Origin: JBDLRH01 sp039800165
GTDB lineage: Bacteria > Pseudomonadota > Gammaproteobacteria > Burkholderiales > Burkholderiaceae_C
Length of the DNA stretch: 64,000 bases
Assembly (NCBI GenBank): GCA_039800165.1
Contig: JBDLRH010000150.1
Coordinates: 5,585 to 69,584 of the forward strand
Direction of reading: 5' to 3'
This document shows positions 1-8,969 of this stretch, one piece after another. Positions within the stretch are counted from its first letter, which is position 1, and each line of letters begins with the position of its first letter. The notes below the pieces were generated by a model. That model was not told the origin of the DNA and did not search any database. It saw only the letters and a list, made by a program, of their open reading frames with translations. The translations under genes were made by a program, and so were the position numbers.

Positions 1-486
1 GGGCGCCTCCAGATACACCCGGCCCTCGGGCTTGAGGGCCGCGCTCACGGCCTGCAGCGCGGGGCCGAACAGCTCGGACGCATAAGGTGGATCGATGAAA
101 GCGAGGTCGATGGAGCCCGGTGCCAGCGCACGCGCCAGCGCCACGCCGTCGCCCCGCTGCACCCGCACCTGCCGCGCACCCAGCCGCGTGCATGAGGCGT
201 TGAGCGACTTCACCAGCGCTGCATCGGTCTCGAACATCAGCACCGACAGCGCGCCGCGCGATGCGGCCTCCAGGCCCAGTGCGCCGCTGCCGGCGAACAG
301 GTCGACGCAGTGCCAGCCGCTCAGGTCCTGGCCCAGCCAGTTGAACAGCGTCTCGCGCACCCGGTCGGGCGTGGGCCGCAGGCCAGGCACATCGGCCACC
401 GGCAGCAGCGTGCGCCGCCACAGGCCGCCGATGATGCGCACCTTGTGCGGCGCCGACGCCGCCACGGCTTCAGGACGGCGTGGCAC
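1..486 (-). CDS. rsmD: 16S rRNA (guanine966-N2)-methyltransferase RsmD (3' end off the window)
   Basis: Cut at the left edge; about 160 residues are visible. It would methylate G966 of 16S rRNA in the small subunit. The reverse-strand reading shows the RsmD N-terminal block VRIIGGLWRR, then FNWLGQDLSGWHCVDLFAGSGALGLEAASRG (SAM-binding DLFAGSGALG) and the catalytic DPPY motif in LAFIDPPYASELF. No ATG lies near the N-terminus. GTG at 486 would overlap the end of the upstream peptidase gene by 17 bases; GTG at 465 would fall just after its stop. I use 486 with low certainty. Linkage to two M16 peptidases and ftsY is the usual betaproteobacterial order. Confidence 0.85.
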   Translation of the reverse strand, partial: MPRRPEAVAASAPHKVRIIGGLWRRTLLPVADVPGLRPTPDRVRETLFNWLGQDLSGWHCVDLFAGSGALGLEAASRGALSVLMFETDAALVKSLNASCTRLGARQVRVQRGDGVALARALAPGSIDLAFIDPPYASELFGPALQAVSAALKPEGRVYLEAP

Positions 487-1810
487 CCACCACCACCACC
501 ACGCTGCGCTGCGGCTGCAGCTTGCGCGCAAAAGCTGCGCGGATGTCGGCCACGCTCACCCGTGCCACCTGCTGCGTCCAGGTCTGCAGGTAGTCCAGCG
601 GCAGGTCGTTCCATGCGATCGCCGAGATGTTGTCCAGCAGCTTGGCGTTGCTGTCGATGCGCAGCGCAAAGCCGCCGATCAGGTTGTCCTTGGCGGCCTG
701 GAGCTCGGCCTCGGTCGGGCCGTCGGCCACGAAGCGCTCGAGCACCTCACGTGCCACCCCCACCGCCTGCCGCGCCTGGTCGGGCCGCGTCTGCAGGCCC
801 ACGGTGAAGGCGCCCGCATGCAGGCCCGGGGCGAAGAAGCTGTAGACGCTGTAGCTCAGGCCGCGCTTTTCGCGCACCTCGCCGTACAGGCGCGAGACAA
901 AGCCGCCGCCGCCCAGGATGTGGTTGCCGACCGTCAGCGCGAAGAAGTCAGGGTCGTTGCGCTTGAAGCCGGGCTGGCCGATCAGCACATGGGCCTGTGC
1001 CGACTCGAACGGCACGATCTGCTCGACCGGCGCGGACAGCGGCGACACCTCGGCCACCGCAGGCAGCGGCGCGCAACCACGGCCGTCGTCGCGCGGCAGT
1101 TGCGCCAGCAGGGTGCGCACCAGCTCGTCGGCCTGCGCACGGGTGACCGCACCCACGATGCTCACCCGTGCGCGGCAGGCCTGCAGGTGGTTGCGATGCC
1201 AGGTCTGCATGTCGGCCACGCCGATGCGCTCGAGCGTCTCGGGCGTGGCCTCTGCACCGTACGGATGGCTGCCGAACACCGCGCGGGTGAAGCGGCGGCT
1301 GGCGATGGTGCCCGGGCGGGTGCCCGCTTCCTTGTAGGCGGCAGAGATGCGCTCGCGCTCGCGCTGCCACACATCGGCCGGAAACGCCGGGTGCCCGAGC
1401 TGGCGCGCCGCCAGCCGCACCGAGGCATCAAGCAGGTCGCGGTAGGTCAGCGAGCGCAGCAGGAAGCTCATGCGGTCAAGGCTCGAGCGCGCGACCAGGC
1501 TAGCGCCCAGGTCGGTCCAGGCCTCGGCCAGCTGGTTCTCATCCAGCGCGGCTTGCGTGCCTGCCGCGCGAAGGCCGCGCGACAGCATCGACGCACTGGC
1601 CGCCGCCAGACCGGCCTGCGCCGCCGGGTCGCGCCGGCTGCCGGCGTCGAAGTCGATCTGCACGTCCACCATCGGGATGGCCGGGCTTTCCGCCAGCCAC
1701 ACGCGCGCGCCGCTGGGCTGGGTCCAGTGCTGCAGCTGCAGCGAAGCCTGTGCGGGCGCAGCCACCCACAGCCACAGCAGGGCCAGCAGCGCAGTCTTGA
1801 TCGGATGCAT
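470..1810 (-). CDS. M16 family peptidase-like protein, non-catalytic partner
   Basis: 446 residues with an N-terminal signal peptide (MHPIKTALLALLWLWVAAPAQA). The protein has the M16 (pitrilysin/insulinase) fold signature but lacks the zinc-binding HxxEH: the equivalent segment reads DPAAQAGLAAASASML. C-terminal M16 elements are present (KRGLSYSVYS, GGGGFVSRLYGEVREKRG). The start is ATG 1810, preceded by a GGGAG ribosome site. It lies 13 bases downstream of the HxxEH-bearing M16 gene, which suggests a periplasmic heteromer of one catalytic and one inactive subunit, as in other tandem bacterial M16 pairs. Substrate unknown. Confidence 0.88.
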   Translation of the reverse strand: MHPIKTALLALLWLWVAAPAQASLQLQHWTQPSGARVWLAESPAIPMVDVQIDFDAGSRRDPAAQAGLAAASASMLSRGLRAAGTQAALDENQLAEAWTDLGASLVARSSLDRMSFLLRSLTYRDLLDASVRLAARQLGHPAFPADVWQRERERISAAYKEAGTRPGTIASRRFTRAVFGSHPYGAEATPETLERIGVADMQTWHRNHLQACRARVSIVGAVTRAQADELVRTLLAQLPRDDGRGCAPLPAVAEVSPLSAPVEQIVPFESAQAHVLIGQPGFKRNDPDFFALTVGNHILGGGGFVSRLYGEVREKRGLSYSVYSFFAPGLHAGAFTVGLQTRPDQARQAVGVAREVLERFVADGPTEAELQAAKDNLIGGFALRIDSNAKLLDNISAIAWNDLPLDYLQTWTQQVARVSVADIRAAFARKLQPQRSVVVVVGATPS

Positions 1811-1823
1811 TCGTGTTCTCCCT

Positions 1824-3425
1824 TCAGTGCCGCGCGGGTGCGCTGGTGCCCGTGGCACCCACACCGGCAGACGAACCCGCAGCAGCAGCCGCAGCATTGG
1901 GCAGGCGCACGCGGCGCTTGCCTTCCATCGGCTGCGGACGCAGCACCCCCACGGTGAGCTGGTCATCGCCGAAATAGCGCTGCGCGACCGACTTGACCTG
2001 CTCGGCCGTCACCGCGCGCAGCCGGGCGATCGCCTGCTCACCTGCGTCGAGCGGCAGGCCCATCGACCAGAACACGCCGAGCTCGCGCGCCTGGTTCATC
2101 ACCGAATCCAGCTTGTACACCTCCGACGCCACCCACTGCGTCTTCACGCGGTTGAGCTCGGCCTCGCTCACGCCGTCGCGTGCAATGCGGGCCACTTCGG
2201 CGCGCAGCGCGGCCTCGAGCTGCTCGGGTGTCTTGCCCGGTGCGGGGATGCCTGCCAGGCCGAAGGTCTGCGGGCCACGCGCCCACAGGCCTGCCCAGGC
2301 GCTGGCCGAGTCGGCCACCCGGTCGCTGCCCTGCTCCAGCGCACGGTTGAGCCGCGCACCGGTGTGGCCATCAAGCACCGCGGCCAGCACCACCAGCGCC
2401 AGCGCGTCGTCGTTGTCGGCGGTGCGCTCGAAGCTGCTCAGGCGCGGCGTGCGAAACGACAGCGCCACATAGGCCTGCTCGGCCGGCCACTTGAATTCGA
2501 TGCGGCGCATGCCCGACTGCGGCAACTCCTCGCGCGGCTTGCGCTGCGGCAGCGCGCGCGCCGGAATGGCGCCGTAGTGCTTTTCGGCCAGTCGCCGCAC
2601 CTCGGCCGGGTCCACATCGCCTGCCACCACCACGGCCGCATTGGCGGGCACATACCAGCGGCGATAGAAATCGCGCACGTCCTCGGGCGTCATCGCATCC
2701 AGGTCGTTCATCCAGCCGACGATCGGCCGGCGATACGGTGACGCGATGAAGGTGGTGGCGTTGAGCTGCTCGTACAGCAGCGCACGCGGGCTGTCTTCGG
2801 TGCGCAGGCGGCGCTCTTCCTTGACGACCTCGATCTCGCGGCGGAATTCCTCGTCGGCCCACTGGTTGTGCATGAAGCGGTCGGCCTCCAGGCGCATCAC
2901 CTCCTCAAGATGCGCCGACGGGATCTGCTGGAAGTAGCCGGTGTAGTCACGGCTGGTGAAGGCGTTCTCGCGGCCGCCCAGCGCAGACACGCGGCGCGAG
3001 TACTCGCCCACGCCCAGCGTCCTGGTGCCCTTGAACATCATGTGCTCGAGCACATGCGCCACGCCGCTGGTGCCGTCCACTTCATCGATCGAGCCGGCCC
3101 GCACCCACAGCATGTGCACCGCCGTCGGCGCGCGCCGGTCGGGCTTGACGATCACGGTCAGGCCGTTGGACAGGGTGAACTGCACCGGTTGCGAAGCGGC
3201 CGCAGCGGTTGAGGCAGGGCCCGATACCGCACCAGGGGCAACGGTGGACGGTGCCGCGCCTGGGGGTGTGGCTGAGGCCGAAGCCACGGCCACGGCAGCC
3301 AGTGCTGCCAGCACAGCGGCGCAGACCCGAGCTGCCGAGGTAGCCACACCGCGCAAGGCGGTGGCGCGCGGCGGCGGCAGCGGCAGGCCGTTGGCGGGGC
3401 GTGTGGTGCTTGAGATGCGTTTCAT
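1824..3425 (-). CDS. M16 family zinc peptidase (catalytic)
   Basis: 533 residues. A signal or anchor segment (about residues 25-50) is followed by an Ala/Pro-rich linker and a complete M16 domain. The inverted zinc motif HVLEH is at residues 124-128 and the downstream glutamate lies in the NAFTSRDYTGY-to-MRLEADRF region. The start chosen is ATG 3425 (MKRISS); an open frame continues upstream but runs into divergent ftsY. The C-terminus is Ala-rich low complexity. It is co-transcribed with the non-catalytic M16 gene and rsmD. It probably acts in the periplasm on peptides or proteins; the substrate cannot be told from sequence. Confidence 0.9.
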   Translation of the reverse strand: MKRISSTTRPANGLPLPPPRATALRGVATSAARVCAAVLAALAAVAVASASATPPGAAPSTVAPGAVSGPASTAAAASQPVQFTLSNGLTVIVKPDRRAPTAVHMLWVRAGSIDEVDGTSGVAHVLEHMMFKGTRTLGVGEYSRRVSALGGRENAFTSRDYTGYFQQIPSAHLEEVMRLEADRFMHNQWADEEFRREIEVVKEERRLRTEDSPRALLYEQLNATTFIASPYRRPIVGWMNDLDAMTPEDVRDFYRRWYVPANAAVVVAGDVDPAEVRRLAEKHYGAIPARALPQRKPREELPQSGMRRIEFKWPAEQAYVALSFRTPRLSSFERTADNDDALALVVLAAVLDGHTGARLNRALEQGSDRVADSASAWAGLWARGPQTFGLAGIPAPGKTPEQLEAALRAEVARIARDGVSEAELNRVKTQWVASEVYKLDSVMNQARELGVFWSMGLPLDAGEQAIARLRAVTAEQVKSVAQRYFGDDQLTVGVLRPQPMEGKRRVRLPNAAAAAAGSSAGVGATGTSAPARH

Positions 3426-3426
3426 A

Positions 3427-3440
3427 GAATCGAATGATTC
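3427..3440. promoter_or_regulatory. Divergent promoter region with inverted repeat GAATC-N4-GATTC
   Basis: Only 28 bases separate the divergent M16 and ftsY starts. They hold the perfect inverted repeat GAATC-gaat-GATTC and, just before it on the plus strand, TAGAAT (3425-3430), a 5/6 match to a -10 box for ftsY. No good -35 is visible. This may be a promoter overlap or a fortuitous short repeat. Confidence 0.3.
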
Positions 3441-3453
3441 CAGAAACGCCTGA

Positions 3454-4560
3454 ATGTTCAGTTTCTTCCGTAAAAAGTCCCCGGCGCCGACCTCGGAGCC
3501 TGTCGCACCGCCTGCGGGCGGCCCTTTGGCCGTTGCAGCAGCCCCGGCGACGGCGACGGCAGGCGCCACCGCACCGGCGGCGGTACTGGCAGCCGCCAGT
3601 GATCCAGCTGCCAGTGACCCAGCCAGCCCGGCGGTGCGCCAGGGCTGGATGCAGCGCCTGCGCGAGGGCCTGCGCAAGACCGGCAGCAGCATCGCCACCG
3701 TCTTTACCGGCACCCGCATCGACGATGCGCTGTACGAAGAGCTCGAATCGGCGCTGTTGATGTCCGATGCCGGCGTCAAGGCCACCGAACACCTTCTTGC
3801 CGACCTCAAGCGCCGGGTCAAGGAGGCGCGGGCCACCGAGCCTGTGGCGGTCAAGCACCTGCTGGTGGACGCCATCGCCGAGTTGCTGGCGCCGCTGCAA
3901 AAGCCGCTGGCCATCGGCGAGCAGACGCCCACGGTGATCATGGTGGCCGGCGTCAACGGCGCGGGCAAGACCACCTCCATCGGCAAGCTCACGCGGCACC
4001 TGGCCGACGAAGGCGCGAGCGTGCTGCTGGCCGCAGCAGACACCTTCCGTGCCGCAGCGCGCGAGCAGCTGGGCATCTGGGCCGACCGCAACCGGGTGGA
4101 AATCGTCAGCCAGGAAGGCGGCGACCCGTCGGCCGTCAGCTTCGATGCGGTGGTGGCCGGCCGCGCCCGCGGCAAGGATGTGGTGCTGGTGGACACCGCC
4201 GGGCGCCTGCCCACGCAGCTGCACCTGATGGATGAGCTCAAGAAGCTGCGCCGCACGATCACCAAGGCCGGCAGCGCCGATGCCAGCACCGCCGCCACGG
4301 TGGATGCGCCGCACGAGGTGCTGCTGGTGATCGACGGCAATACGGGGCAAAACGCGCTGGCGCAGGTGCGCGCCTTTGACGACGCGCTGGGCCTCACCGG
4401 CCTGATCGTCACCAAGCTGGATGGCACCGCCAAGGGCGGCGTGCTGTGCGCGATTGCGCAAGAGCGCCCGGTGCCGGTGTACTTCATCGGCGTGGGCGAA
4501 AAGCTCGAAGACCTGCAGACCTTCGACGCGCGCGAATTCGCTCAAGCGCTGCTGGGATAA
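3454..4560 (+). CDS. ftsY: Signal recognition particle receptor FtsY
   Basis: 368 residues. SRP-receptor GTPase that docks SRP-bound ribosomes to the SecYEG translocon at the inner membrane. Short N-terminal basic segment (MFSFFRKK), an Ala/Pro-rich acidic-poor A region to about residue 65, then the four-helix N domain and G domain. G1 GVNGAGKTTSIGKL near residue 166, DTFRAAAREQL, DTAGRLPT, TKLDGTAKGG and GVGEKLEDLQ are all seen. The C-terminal AQALLG is typical. The A domain is short compared with E. coli, as is common in betaproteobacteria. Divergent from the M16 pair. Confidence 0.97.
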   Translation: MFSFFRKKSPAPTSEPVAPPAGGPLAVAAAPATATAGATAPAAVLAAASDPAASDPASPAVRQGWMQRLREGLRKTGSSIATVFTGTRIDDALYEELESALLMSDAGVKATEHLLADLKRRVKEARATEPVAVKHLLVDAIAELLAPLQKPLAIGEQTPTVIMVAGVNGAGKTTSIGKLTRHLADEGASVLLAAADTFRAAAREQLGIWADRNRVEIVSQEGGDPSAVSFDAVVAGRARGKDVVLVDTAGRLPTQLHLMDELKKLRRTITKAGSADASTAATVDAPHEVLLVIDGNTGQNALAQVRAFDDALGLTGLIVTKLDGTAKGGVLCAIAQERPVPVYFIGVGEKLEDLQTFDAREFAQALLG

Positions 4561-4633
4561 GCCGACGACGACTGAACAACGATACGCAACAACAGGCCCG
4601 CATCACGACGGGCCGGCATTTCAGGGAGCGCTC

Positions 4634-5923
4634 ATGACCAACAACATCCATCCCCCCTCGTGGCCGCGGCGCCGCTGGCTGCGTGTGGCCACGGCGGCAA
4701 CAGCGGCCACAGCGGCTGTCGCCGCAAGTGGCCTGGGCCTGGCCGGGCCCGCTCTGGCGCAGGCAAGCCCTGCGGCGGGGTCGTCCGCTGCAGCGGCCCC
4801 GGCCGCATGGGCAGCCATCGAACAACGCGCCCGCGGCCAGAAGGTGTTCTTCAACGCCTGGGGCGGCAGCGAGCGCACCAACGCCTACCTGCAGTGGGCG
4901 GCGGCCGAGGTGAACCGCCGCTTCGGCGTGCAGGTCGAGCATGTGAAGCTGACCGACACGGTGGAGGCGGTGCGCCGCGTGCGCAGCGAGAAGGCCGCGG
5001 GCAAGGCCAGCGGCGGCAGCGTCGACGTGGTGTGGATCAACGGCGAAAACTTCCTGGCGATGAAGCGCGAGGGCCTGCTGTTCGGCCCGTTCGCCGAGAG
5101 CCTGCCGCACTTCCAGTGGGTGGATGTGCAGGGCAAGCCCACCACCCGCATCGACTTCTCCGAGCCGGTGGAGGGCATGGAAGCGCCGTGGGGCATGGCG
5201 CAGTTCACGCTGTATGGCGACCGCCAGCGCGTGCCGAACCCGCCGCGCAGCATGGCCGCGCTGGCTGACTTTGCGCGCGCCCACCCGGGCCGCGTCACCT
5301 ACCCGCGCCCGCCTGCGTTCATCGGCACCACCTTCCTGAAGCAGGCGCTGCTGGAGCTGAACACCGACCGCAGCGCGCTGTACCGCCCGGTCACGCCTGA
5401 GGCGCTGGCGCAGGCCGGCGCGCCGCTGTGGCGCTATCTGGATGCACTGCACCCGCACCTGTGGCGCAGCGGCAGGCAGTTTCCGCAAACACCGGCGGCC
5501 ATCCGCCAGATGGTGGCTGACGGAGAACTCTTCATCGCGCTGAGCTTCAACCCCAATGAAGCGGCCAACGAAGTGGCGGCCAGGCGCCAGCCCGAGAGCA
5601 CCCATGCCTGGCAGATGAGCGCAGGCAGCATCGGCAACACGCACTTTCTGGCGATCCCGTTCAACTCGGGCGCGAAGGAAGGCGCGCAGGTGCTGATCAA
5701 CTTCCTGATGTCGCCCGAGGCGCAGGCGCGCAAGGCCGACATCAGCGTGTGGGGCGACCCGACGGTGCTGGCGGTGGATCGCCTGAGCGCCGCCGACAAG
5801 GCCCGCTTCACCTCGGCTGCGCGCCCCGGGCAGGTGGAGCAGGTCGCACCCGTCATCCCCGAGCCGCATGGCAGCTGGGTGGACGCACTCGAGCGCGAGT
5901 GGCTGCGCCGCTACGGCAGCTGA
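4634..5923 (+). CDS. ynjB: YnjB-type ABC transporter substrate-binding protein
   Basis: 429 residues. The N-terminus carries a Tat-like signal (RRRWLRV, then an Ala-rich hydrophobic stretch ending ALAQA), so the mature protein is probably periplasmic. The body resembles the E. coli YnjB family of extracellular solute-binding proteins (KVFFNAWGGSERTNAYL, VDVVWINGENF, YPRPPAFIGTTFLKQ). Start ATG 4634 is preceded by AGGGAGCG. It is followed 6 bases later by the fused permease and then the ATPase, giving a complete importer. The E. coli YnjBCD system is annotated as a putative thiamine-type transporter but its substrate is unproven, so I leave the substrate open. Confidence 0.85.
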   Translation: MTNNIHPPSWPRRRWLRVATAATAATAAVAASGLGLAGPALAQASPAAGSSAAAAPAAWAAIEQRARGQKVFFNAWGGSERTNAYLQWAAAEVNRRFGVQVEHVKLTDTVEAVRRVRSEKAAGKASGGSVDVVWINGENFLAMKREGLLFGPFAESLPHFQWVDVQGKPTTRIDFSEPVEGMEAPWGMAQFTLYGDRQRVPNPPRSMAALADFARAHPGRVTYPRPPAFIGTTFLKQALLELNTDRSALYRPVTPEALAQAGAPLWRYLDALHPHLWRSGRQFPQTPAAIRQMVADGELFIALSFNPNEAANEVAARRQPESTHAWQMSAGSIGNTHFLAIPFNSGAKEGAQVLINFLMSPEAQARKADISVWGDPTVLAVDRLSAADKARFTSAARPGQVEQVAPVIPEPHGSWVDALEREWLRRYGS

Positions 5924-5929
5924 ACACCC

Positions 5930-7726
5930 ATGCCAGGCGCGCCCCCACCGGGCCTGCGCCCGCACCCCCTGAAGCGGATGCGCACACACGCTGCAGCGCT
6001 GATGCTGGCAGCCATGGCGGCGCTGCCCCTGGCCTGGGCTGCGGCGGCGGCCGTGGCGGCCGCATTCAGCACGCAAGCCTGGCGCGATCTGTTTCAACAT
6101 CCTTCGCTGTGGCGCGCGCTGGGCATGACGCTGTGGACAGGCCTGGCCGCCACCGCACTGTCGGTTGCGGCCACCGCGTGGGTGCTGTCGCGCAGCTTCC
6201 CGGGCCCGCTGTGGGCACGCGCCCTGCGCTGGCTGCCGCCGATGCTGTCGGTGCCGCATGTGGCGCTCGCCATTGGCGTGGCCTTTCTGGTGGCGCCCGG
6301 CGGCTGGCTGCTGCGTGCGCTGTCGCCCTGGGCCACCGGCTTCGATGCGCCACCGCCCTGGCAGACCACGCAAGACCCGTTGGGCCTGGGGCTGATCGCG
6401 GTGCTGGTGGCCAAAGAGGTGCCCTTCCTGCTGTGGGCGGCAGCCACGCAATTGCAGCGCGCGGATGCGGCGCAGCGCCTGACGCGCGAGCTGCAGCTGG
6501 CGCAGACGCTCGGCTACACGCCGCGGCGCGCGTGGTGGCGCGTGCTGTGGCCGCAAATCGGGCCACGGCTGTGGGCACCGATCGTGGCGGTGCTGGCCTA
6601 CAGCCTCACGGTGGTGGACATGGCGCTGGTGATCGGCCCGCTGGCCCCGCCCACGCTGTCGGTGCTGGCATGGCAGTGGCTGGGCGATGGTGACCCGCAG
6701 ACACAGGCGCAAGGGGCCGCAGCGGCCTGGCTGCTGGCGCTGGCGGTGGCGCTGTGCAGCGCGCTGGTGTGGGCGCTGCGCGGGGTGTGGGCCCAACGCA
6801 CTGGACGCACTGGCCACACCGGCCGCACCGATGGCCAGCGTGGCCGCGATACCCGCACCCGAATGCGTGCCGGGCGTCTTGCCTCGTTCGCGTCGTTCGC
6901 CTCGTTCGCGTCGTTGCGATGGCGCGCCTCGCCACAGCCACCCGCCACGCGCCGGGCATCACCCGTCCTTCATCCCTTGCTGTTCTGGAGTGGCCTGTAC
7001 CTGCTGGCCCTTTCGGCACTGGCGCTGGGCAGCGTGGCGGGCGTGTGGCCGTTTCCGCAGGCGTGGCCCCGGCAGTGGACGATGGATGCCTGGCTGTCGG
7101 TGACGCGCAGTGCCGGCACGCTGTGGACCACGCTGTGGCTGGCTGTGTGCGCCAGCGCCAGTGCCCTGGTGTGGTCGATCGCGTGGCTGGAGCTGGCACC
7201 ACCGCGCTGGGACGCCCTGCTGCGCCGGCTGCTGTACCTGCCGCTGCTGCTGCCCTCGCTGCTGTGGGTCATCGGCTTGCACCAGCTGTCGTTGCACTGG
7301 GGCTGGGACGCGCAAGCGCAGGGCCTGTGGCTCGCGCACACCCTGGCCGCCCTGCCTTATGTGCTGATTGCGCTGAGCCCGGCGTATCTGGGCTTTGATG
7401 TGCGGCATGCGCAGGTGGCCGCCACGCTCGGGCATGCGCGCATCGTGTTCCTGTGGCGCATCAAGTGGCCGCTGCTCAAGGCATCGCTGTGGTCGGCCTT
7501 CGCGGTGGGCTGCGCGGTCAGCATCGCGCAGTACCTGCCCACGCTGTTTGTCGGTGCGGGCCGCTTTGCCACCGTGACCACCGAGGCCGTCACGCTGGCC
7601 AGCGGCGCGCAGCGTTCACTGACGGCCGCCTACGCGGCGCTGCAGGCCTTGCTGCCGGCCGCGCTGTTTGCACTGGCGGTGTGGGCCGGCCGGCCGCGCA
7701 CGTTCGTGAGAGCATCGCGCGCATGA
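5930..7726 (+). CDS. ynjC: YnjC-type double-length ABC permease
   Basis: 598 residues. Two ABC permease halves in one chain, each with about six membrane segments and an EAA-like loop (first near AQTLGYTPRRAWWRVLWP, second near AATLGHARIVFLWRIKWP). The halves are joined near residues 285-345 by a hydrophilic linker made of 9-base tandem repeats (TGRTGHTGRT, then SFASFASFAS). This architecture matches E. coli YnjC. The stop overlaps the ATPase start by four bases (ATGA), consistent with translational coupling. The linker repeats are unusual and could vary in length between strains. Confidence 0.85.
   Translation: MPGAPPPGLRPHPLKRMRTHAAALMLAAMAALPLAWAAAAAVAAAFSTQAWRDLFQHPSLWRALGMTLWTGLAATALSVAATAWVLSRSFPGPLWARALRWLPPMLSVPHVALAIGVAFLVAPGGWLLRALSPWATGFDAPPPWQTTQDPLGLGLIAVLVAKEVPFLLWAAATQLQRADAAQRLTRELQLAQTLGYTPRRAWWRVLWPQIGPRLWAPIVAVLAYSLTVVDMALVIGPLAPPTLSVLAWQWLGDGDPQTQAQGAAAAWLLALAVALCSALVWALRGVWAQRTGRTGHTGRTDGQRGRDTRTRMRAGRLASFASFASFASLRWRASPQPPATRRASPVLHPLLFWSGLYLLALSALALGSVAGVWPFPQAWPRQWTMDAWLSVTRSAGTLWTTLWLAVCASASALVWSIAWLELAPPRWDALLRRLLYLPLLLPSLLWVIGLHQLSLHWGWDAQAQGLWLAHTLAALPYVLIALSPAYLGFDVRHAQVAATLGHARIVFLWRIKWPLLKASLWSAFAVGCAVSIAQYLPTLFVGAGRFATVTTEAVTLASGAQRSLTAAYAALQALLPAALFALAVWAGRPRTFVRASRA
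6884..6916 (+). repeat. In-frame 9-base tandem repeat in the ynjC linker
   Basis: Three near-identical copies of TCGTTCGCG/C followed by a partial fourth encode Ser-Phe-Ala repeats. Just upstream (about 6797-6835) another imperfect 9-base series (GGACGCACT, GGCCACACC, GGCCGCACC) encodes Thr-Gly-Arg/His. Both are in frame, so slippage would change linker length without frameshift. Confidence 0.75.
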
Positions 7727-8352
7727 GCCTCGTCATCGATGCCCGGGAGCTGTCGCTCGGCAGCCGCGTGCTGCTGCGCGACCTGCACATCGAGGTGCCT
7801 GCCGGCGCCATCCACACGGTGATGGGCGACAGCGGTTCGGGCAAGTCCAGCCTGCTGGCAGCGGTGTGCGGCACGCTGGCGCCCGAGTTCACCTGGCGCG
7901 GTGCCATCACGCTGGAGGGCACCGCCCTGGACGATCTGCCCACCCACCGTCGCCGCGTGGGGCTGCTGTTTCAGGACGACCTGCTGTTCGCCCACATGAC
8001 GGTGCGCGAGAACCTGCTGTTTGCGGTGCCGGCCGGCCCGCGCGACCAGCGCGAGGCAGCAGTCGCGCAGGCGCTGGCCGATCTGGAGTTGCCCGGCTAC
8101 GCCGACGCCGACCCGGCCACGCTGTCGGGCGGACAACGTCAGCGGGTGGCGCTGATGCGGGCGCTGCTGGCGCAGCCGCACGCGCTGCTGCTCGACGAGC
8201 CCTTCTCGCGGCTGGACGCCGCCTTGCGCCAGCGCATGCGCGAATTCGTGTTTGCGCAGGTGCGCACACGCGGCGTGCCCACCCTGCTGGTCACCCACGA
8301 CGAAGCCGACATCGCCGACGCGCAGCGGCTCACGCGGCTGGTGGCTGCCTGA
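7723..8352 (+). CDS. ynjD: YnjD-type ABC transporter ATP-binding protein
   Basis: 209 residues. Complete ABC ATPase: Walker A GDSGSGKSS, Q-loop LLFQDDLLF, signature LSGGQRQR, Walker B ALLLDEPFSRLD, and switch histidine LLVTHDEADIAD. Energises import by the YnjB/YnjC partners at the inner membrane. The start ATG 7723 overlaps the permease stop. It is short, lacking any C-terminal regulatory domain, as in E. coli YnjD. Confidence 0.9.
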   Translation: MSLVIDARELSLGSRVLLRDLHIEVPAGAIHTVMGDSGSGKSSLLAAVCGTLAPEFTWRGAITLEGTALDDLPTHRRRVGLLFQDDLLFAHMTVRENLLFAVPAGPRDQREAAVAQALADLELPGYADADPATLSGGQRQRVALMRALLAQPHALLLDEPFSRLDAALRQRMREFVFAQVRTRGVPTLLVTHDEADIADAQRLTRLVAA

Positions 8353-8354
8353 AC

Positions 8355-8960
8355 ATGTTCGATCGTGCCCTGTCCCGCCTGATCGCGCGCCCGCTGCAGT
8401 CACTGGCGCATGTGCTGCACCGCAGTGGCGTCGGTGCGAATGCGGTCACCGTGGCAGGGTTTGCACTCGGCGTGGCAGCAGCGGTAGCCATCGCACTACA
8501 GGCCTTCGGGGCAGCGATCGCGCTGCTGCTCGCATCGCGTCTGTGCGACGGGCTGGACGGCGCGATCGCACGCATCACCGCGCCCACCGACGCCGGCGGT
8601 TTTCTGGACATCGCGCTGGACTTCCTGTTCTACGCCAGCATTCCACTGGCGTTTGCCTTCGCTGACCCGGCCCGCAACGCGCTGGCGGCCGCAGGGCTGC
8701 TGGCGGCCTTCATCGGCACGGGTTCGAGTTTTCTGGCGTTTGCGACGATCGCCGCCAAGCGGCAGATGAGCAGCACCGACTACCCCGACAAATCGTTCTA
8801 CTTCCTGGGCGGGCTGACCGAAGCCAGCGAGACGCTGGCCTTCTTCATCGCGATGTGCCTGTGGCCGCAGCACTTTGCGCTGCTGGCCTGGGTGTTTGCA
8901 GGCCTGTGCGTGCTGACCACCGCCACGCGAATCTGGTGGGGATACACCCGCTTTCGCTGA
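8355..8960 (+). CDS. ynjF: YnjF-like CDP-alcohol phosphatidyltransferase family membrane protein
   Basis: 201 residues, several membrane segments. Carries the CDP-alcohol phosphotransferase signature D-x2-DG-x2-AR-x8-G-x3-D-x3-D, seen as CDGLDGAIAR then GGFLDIALD. Members move a phosphoalcohol from a CDP-linked donor to an acceptor alcohol during lipid synthesis; the acceptor here is unknown. It starts two bases after the ynjD stop. In E. coli ynjF lies downstream of ynjBCD (with ynjE between), so the association of a transporter with a lipid-type transferase is conserved, but the rhodanese ynjE is absent here. Confidence 0.82.
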   Translation: MFDRALSRLIARPLQSLAHVLHRSGVGANAVTVAGFALGVAAAVAIALQAFGAAIALLLASRLCDGLDGAIARITAPTDAGGFLDIALDFLFYASIPLAFAFADPARNALAAAGLLAAFIGTGSSFLAFATIAAKRQMSSTDYPDKSFYFLGGLTEASETLAFFIAMCLWPQHFALLAWVFAGLCVLTTATRIWWGYTRFR

Positions 8961-8969
8961 AGCCCCGAC

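Noticed and set aside
95..1957. Long plus-strand open frame of 620 codons opposite the M16 gene
   Set aside because: Very His/Gln/Arg-rich translation without family motifs, lying antisense to a clear M16 gene; typical of GC-rich shadow frames.
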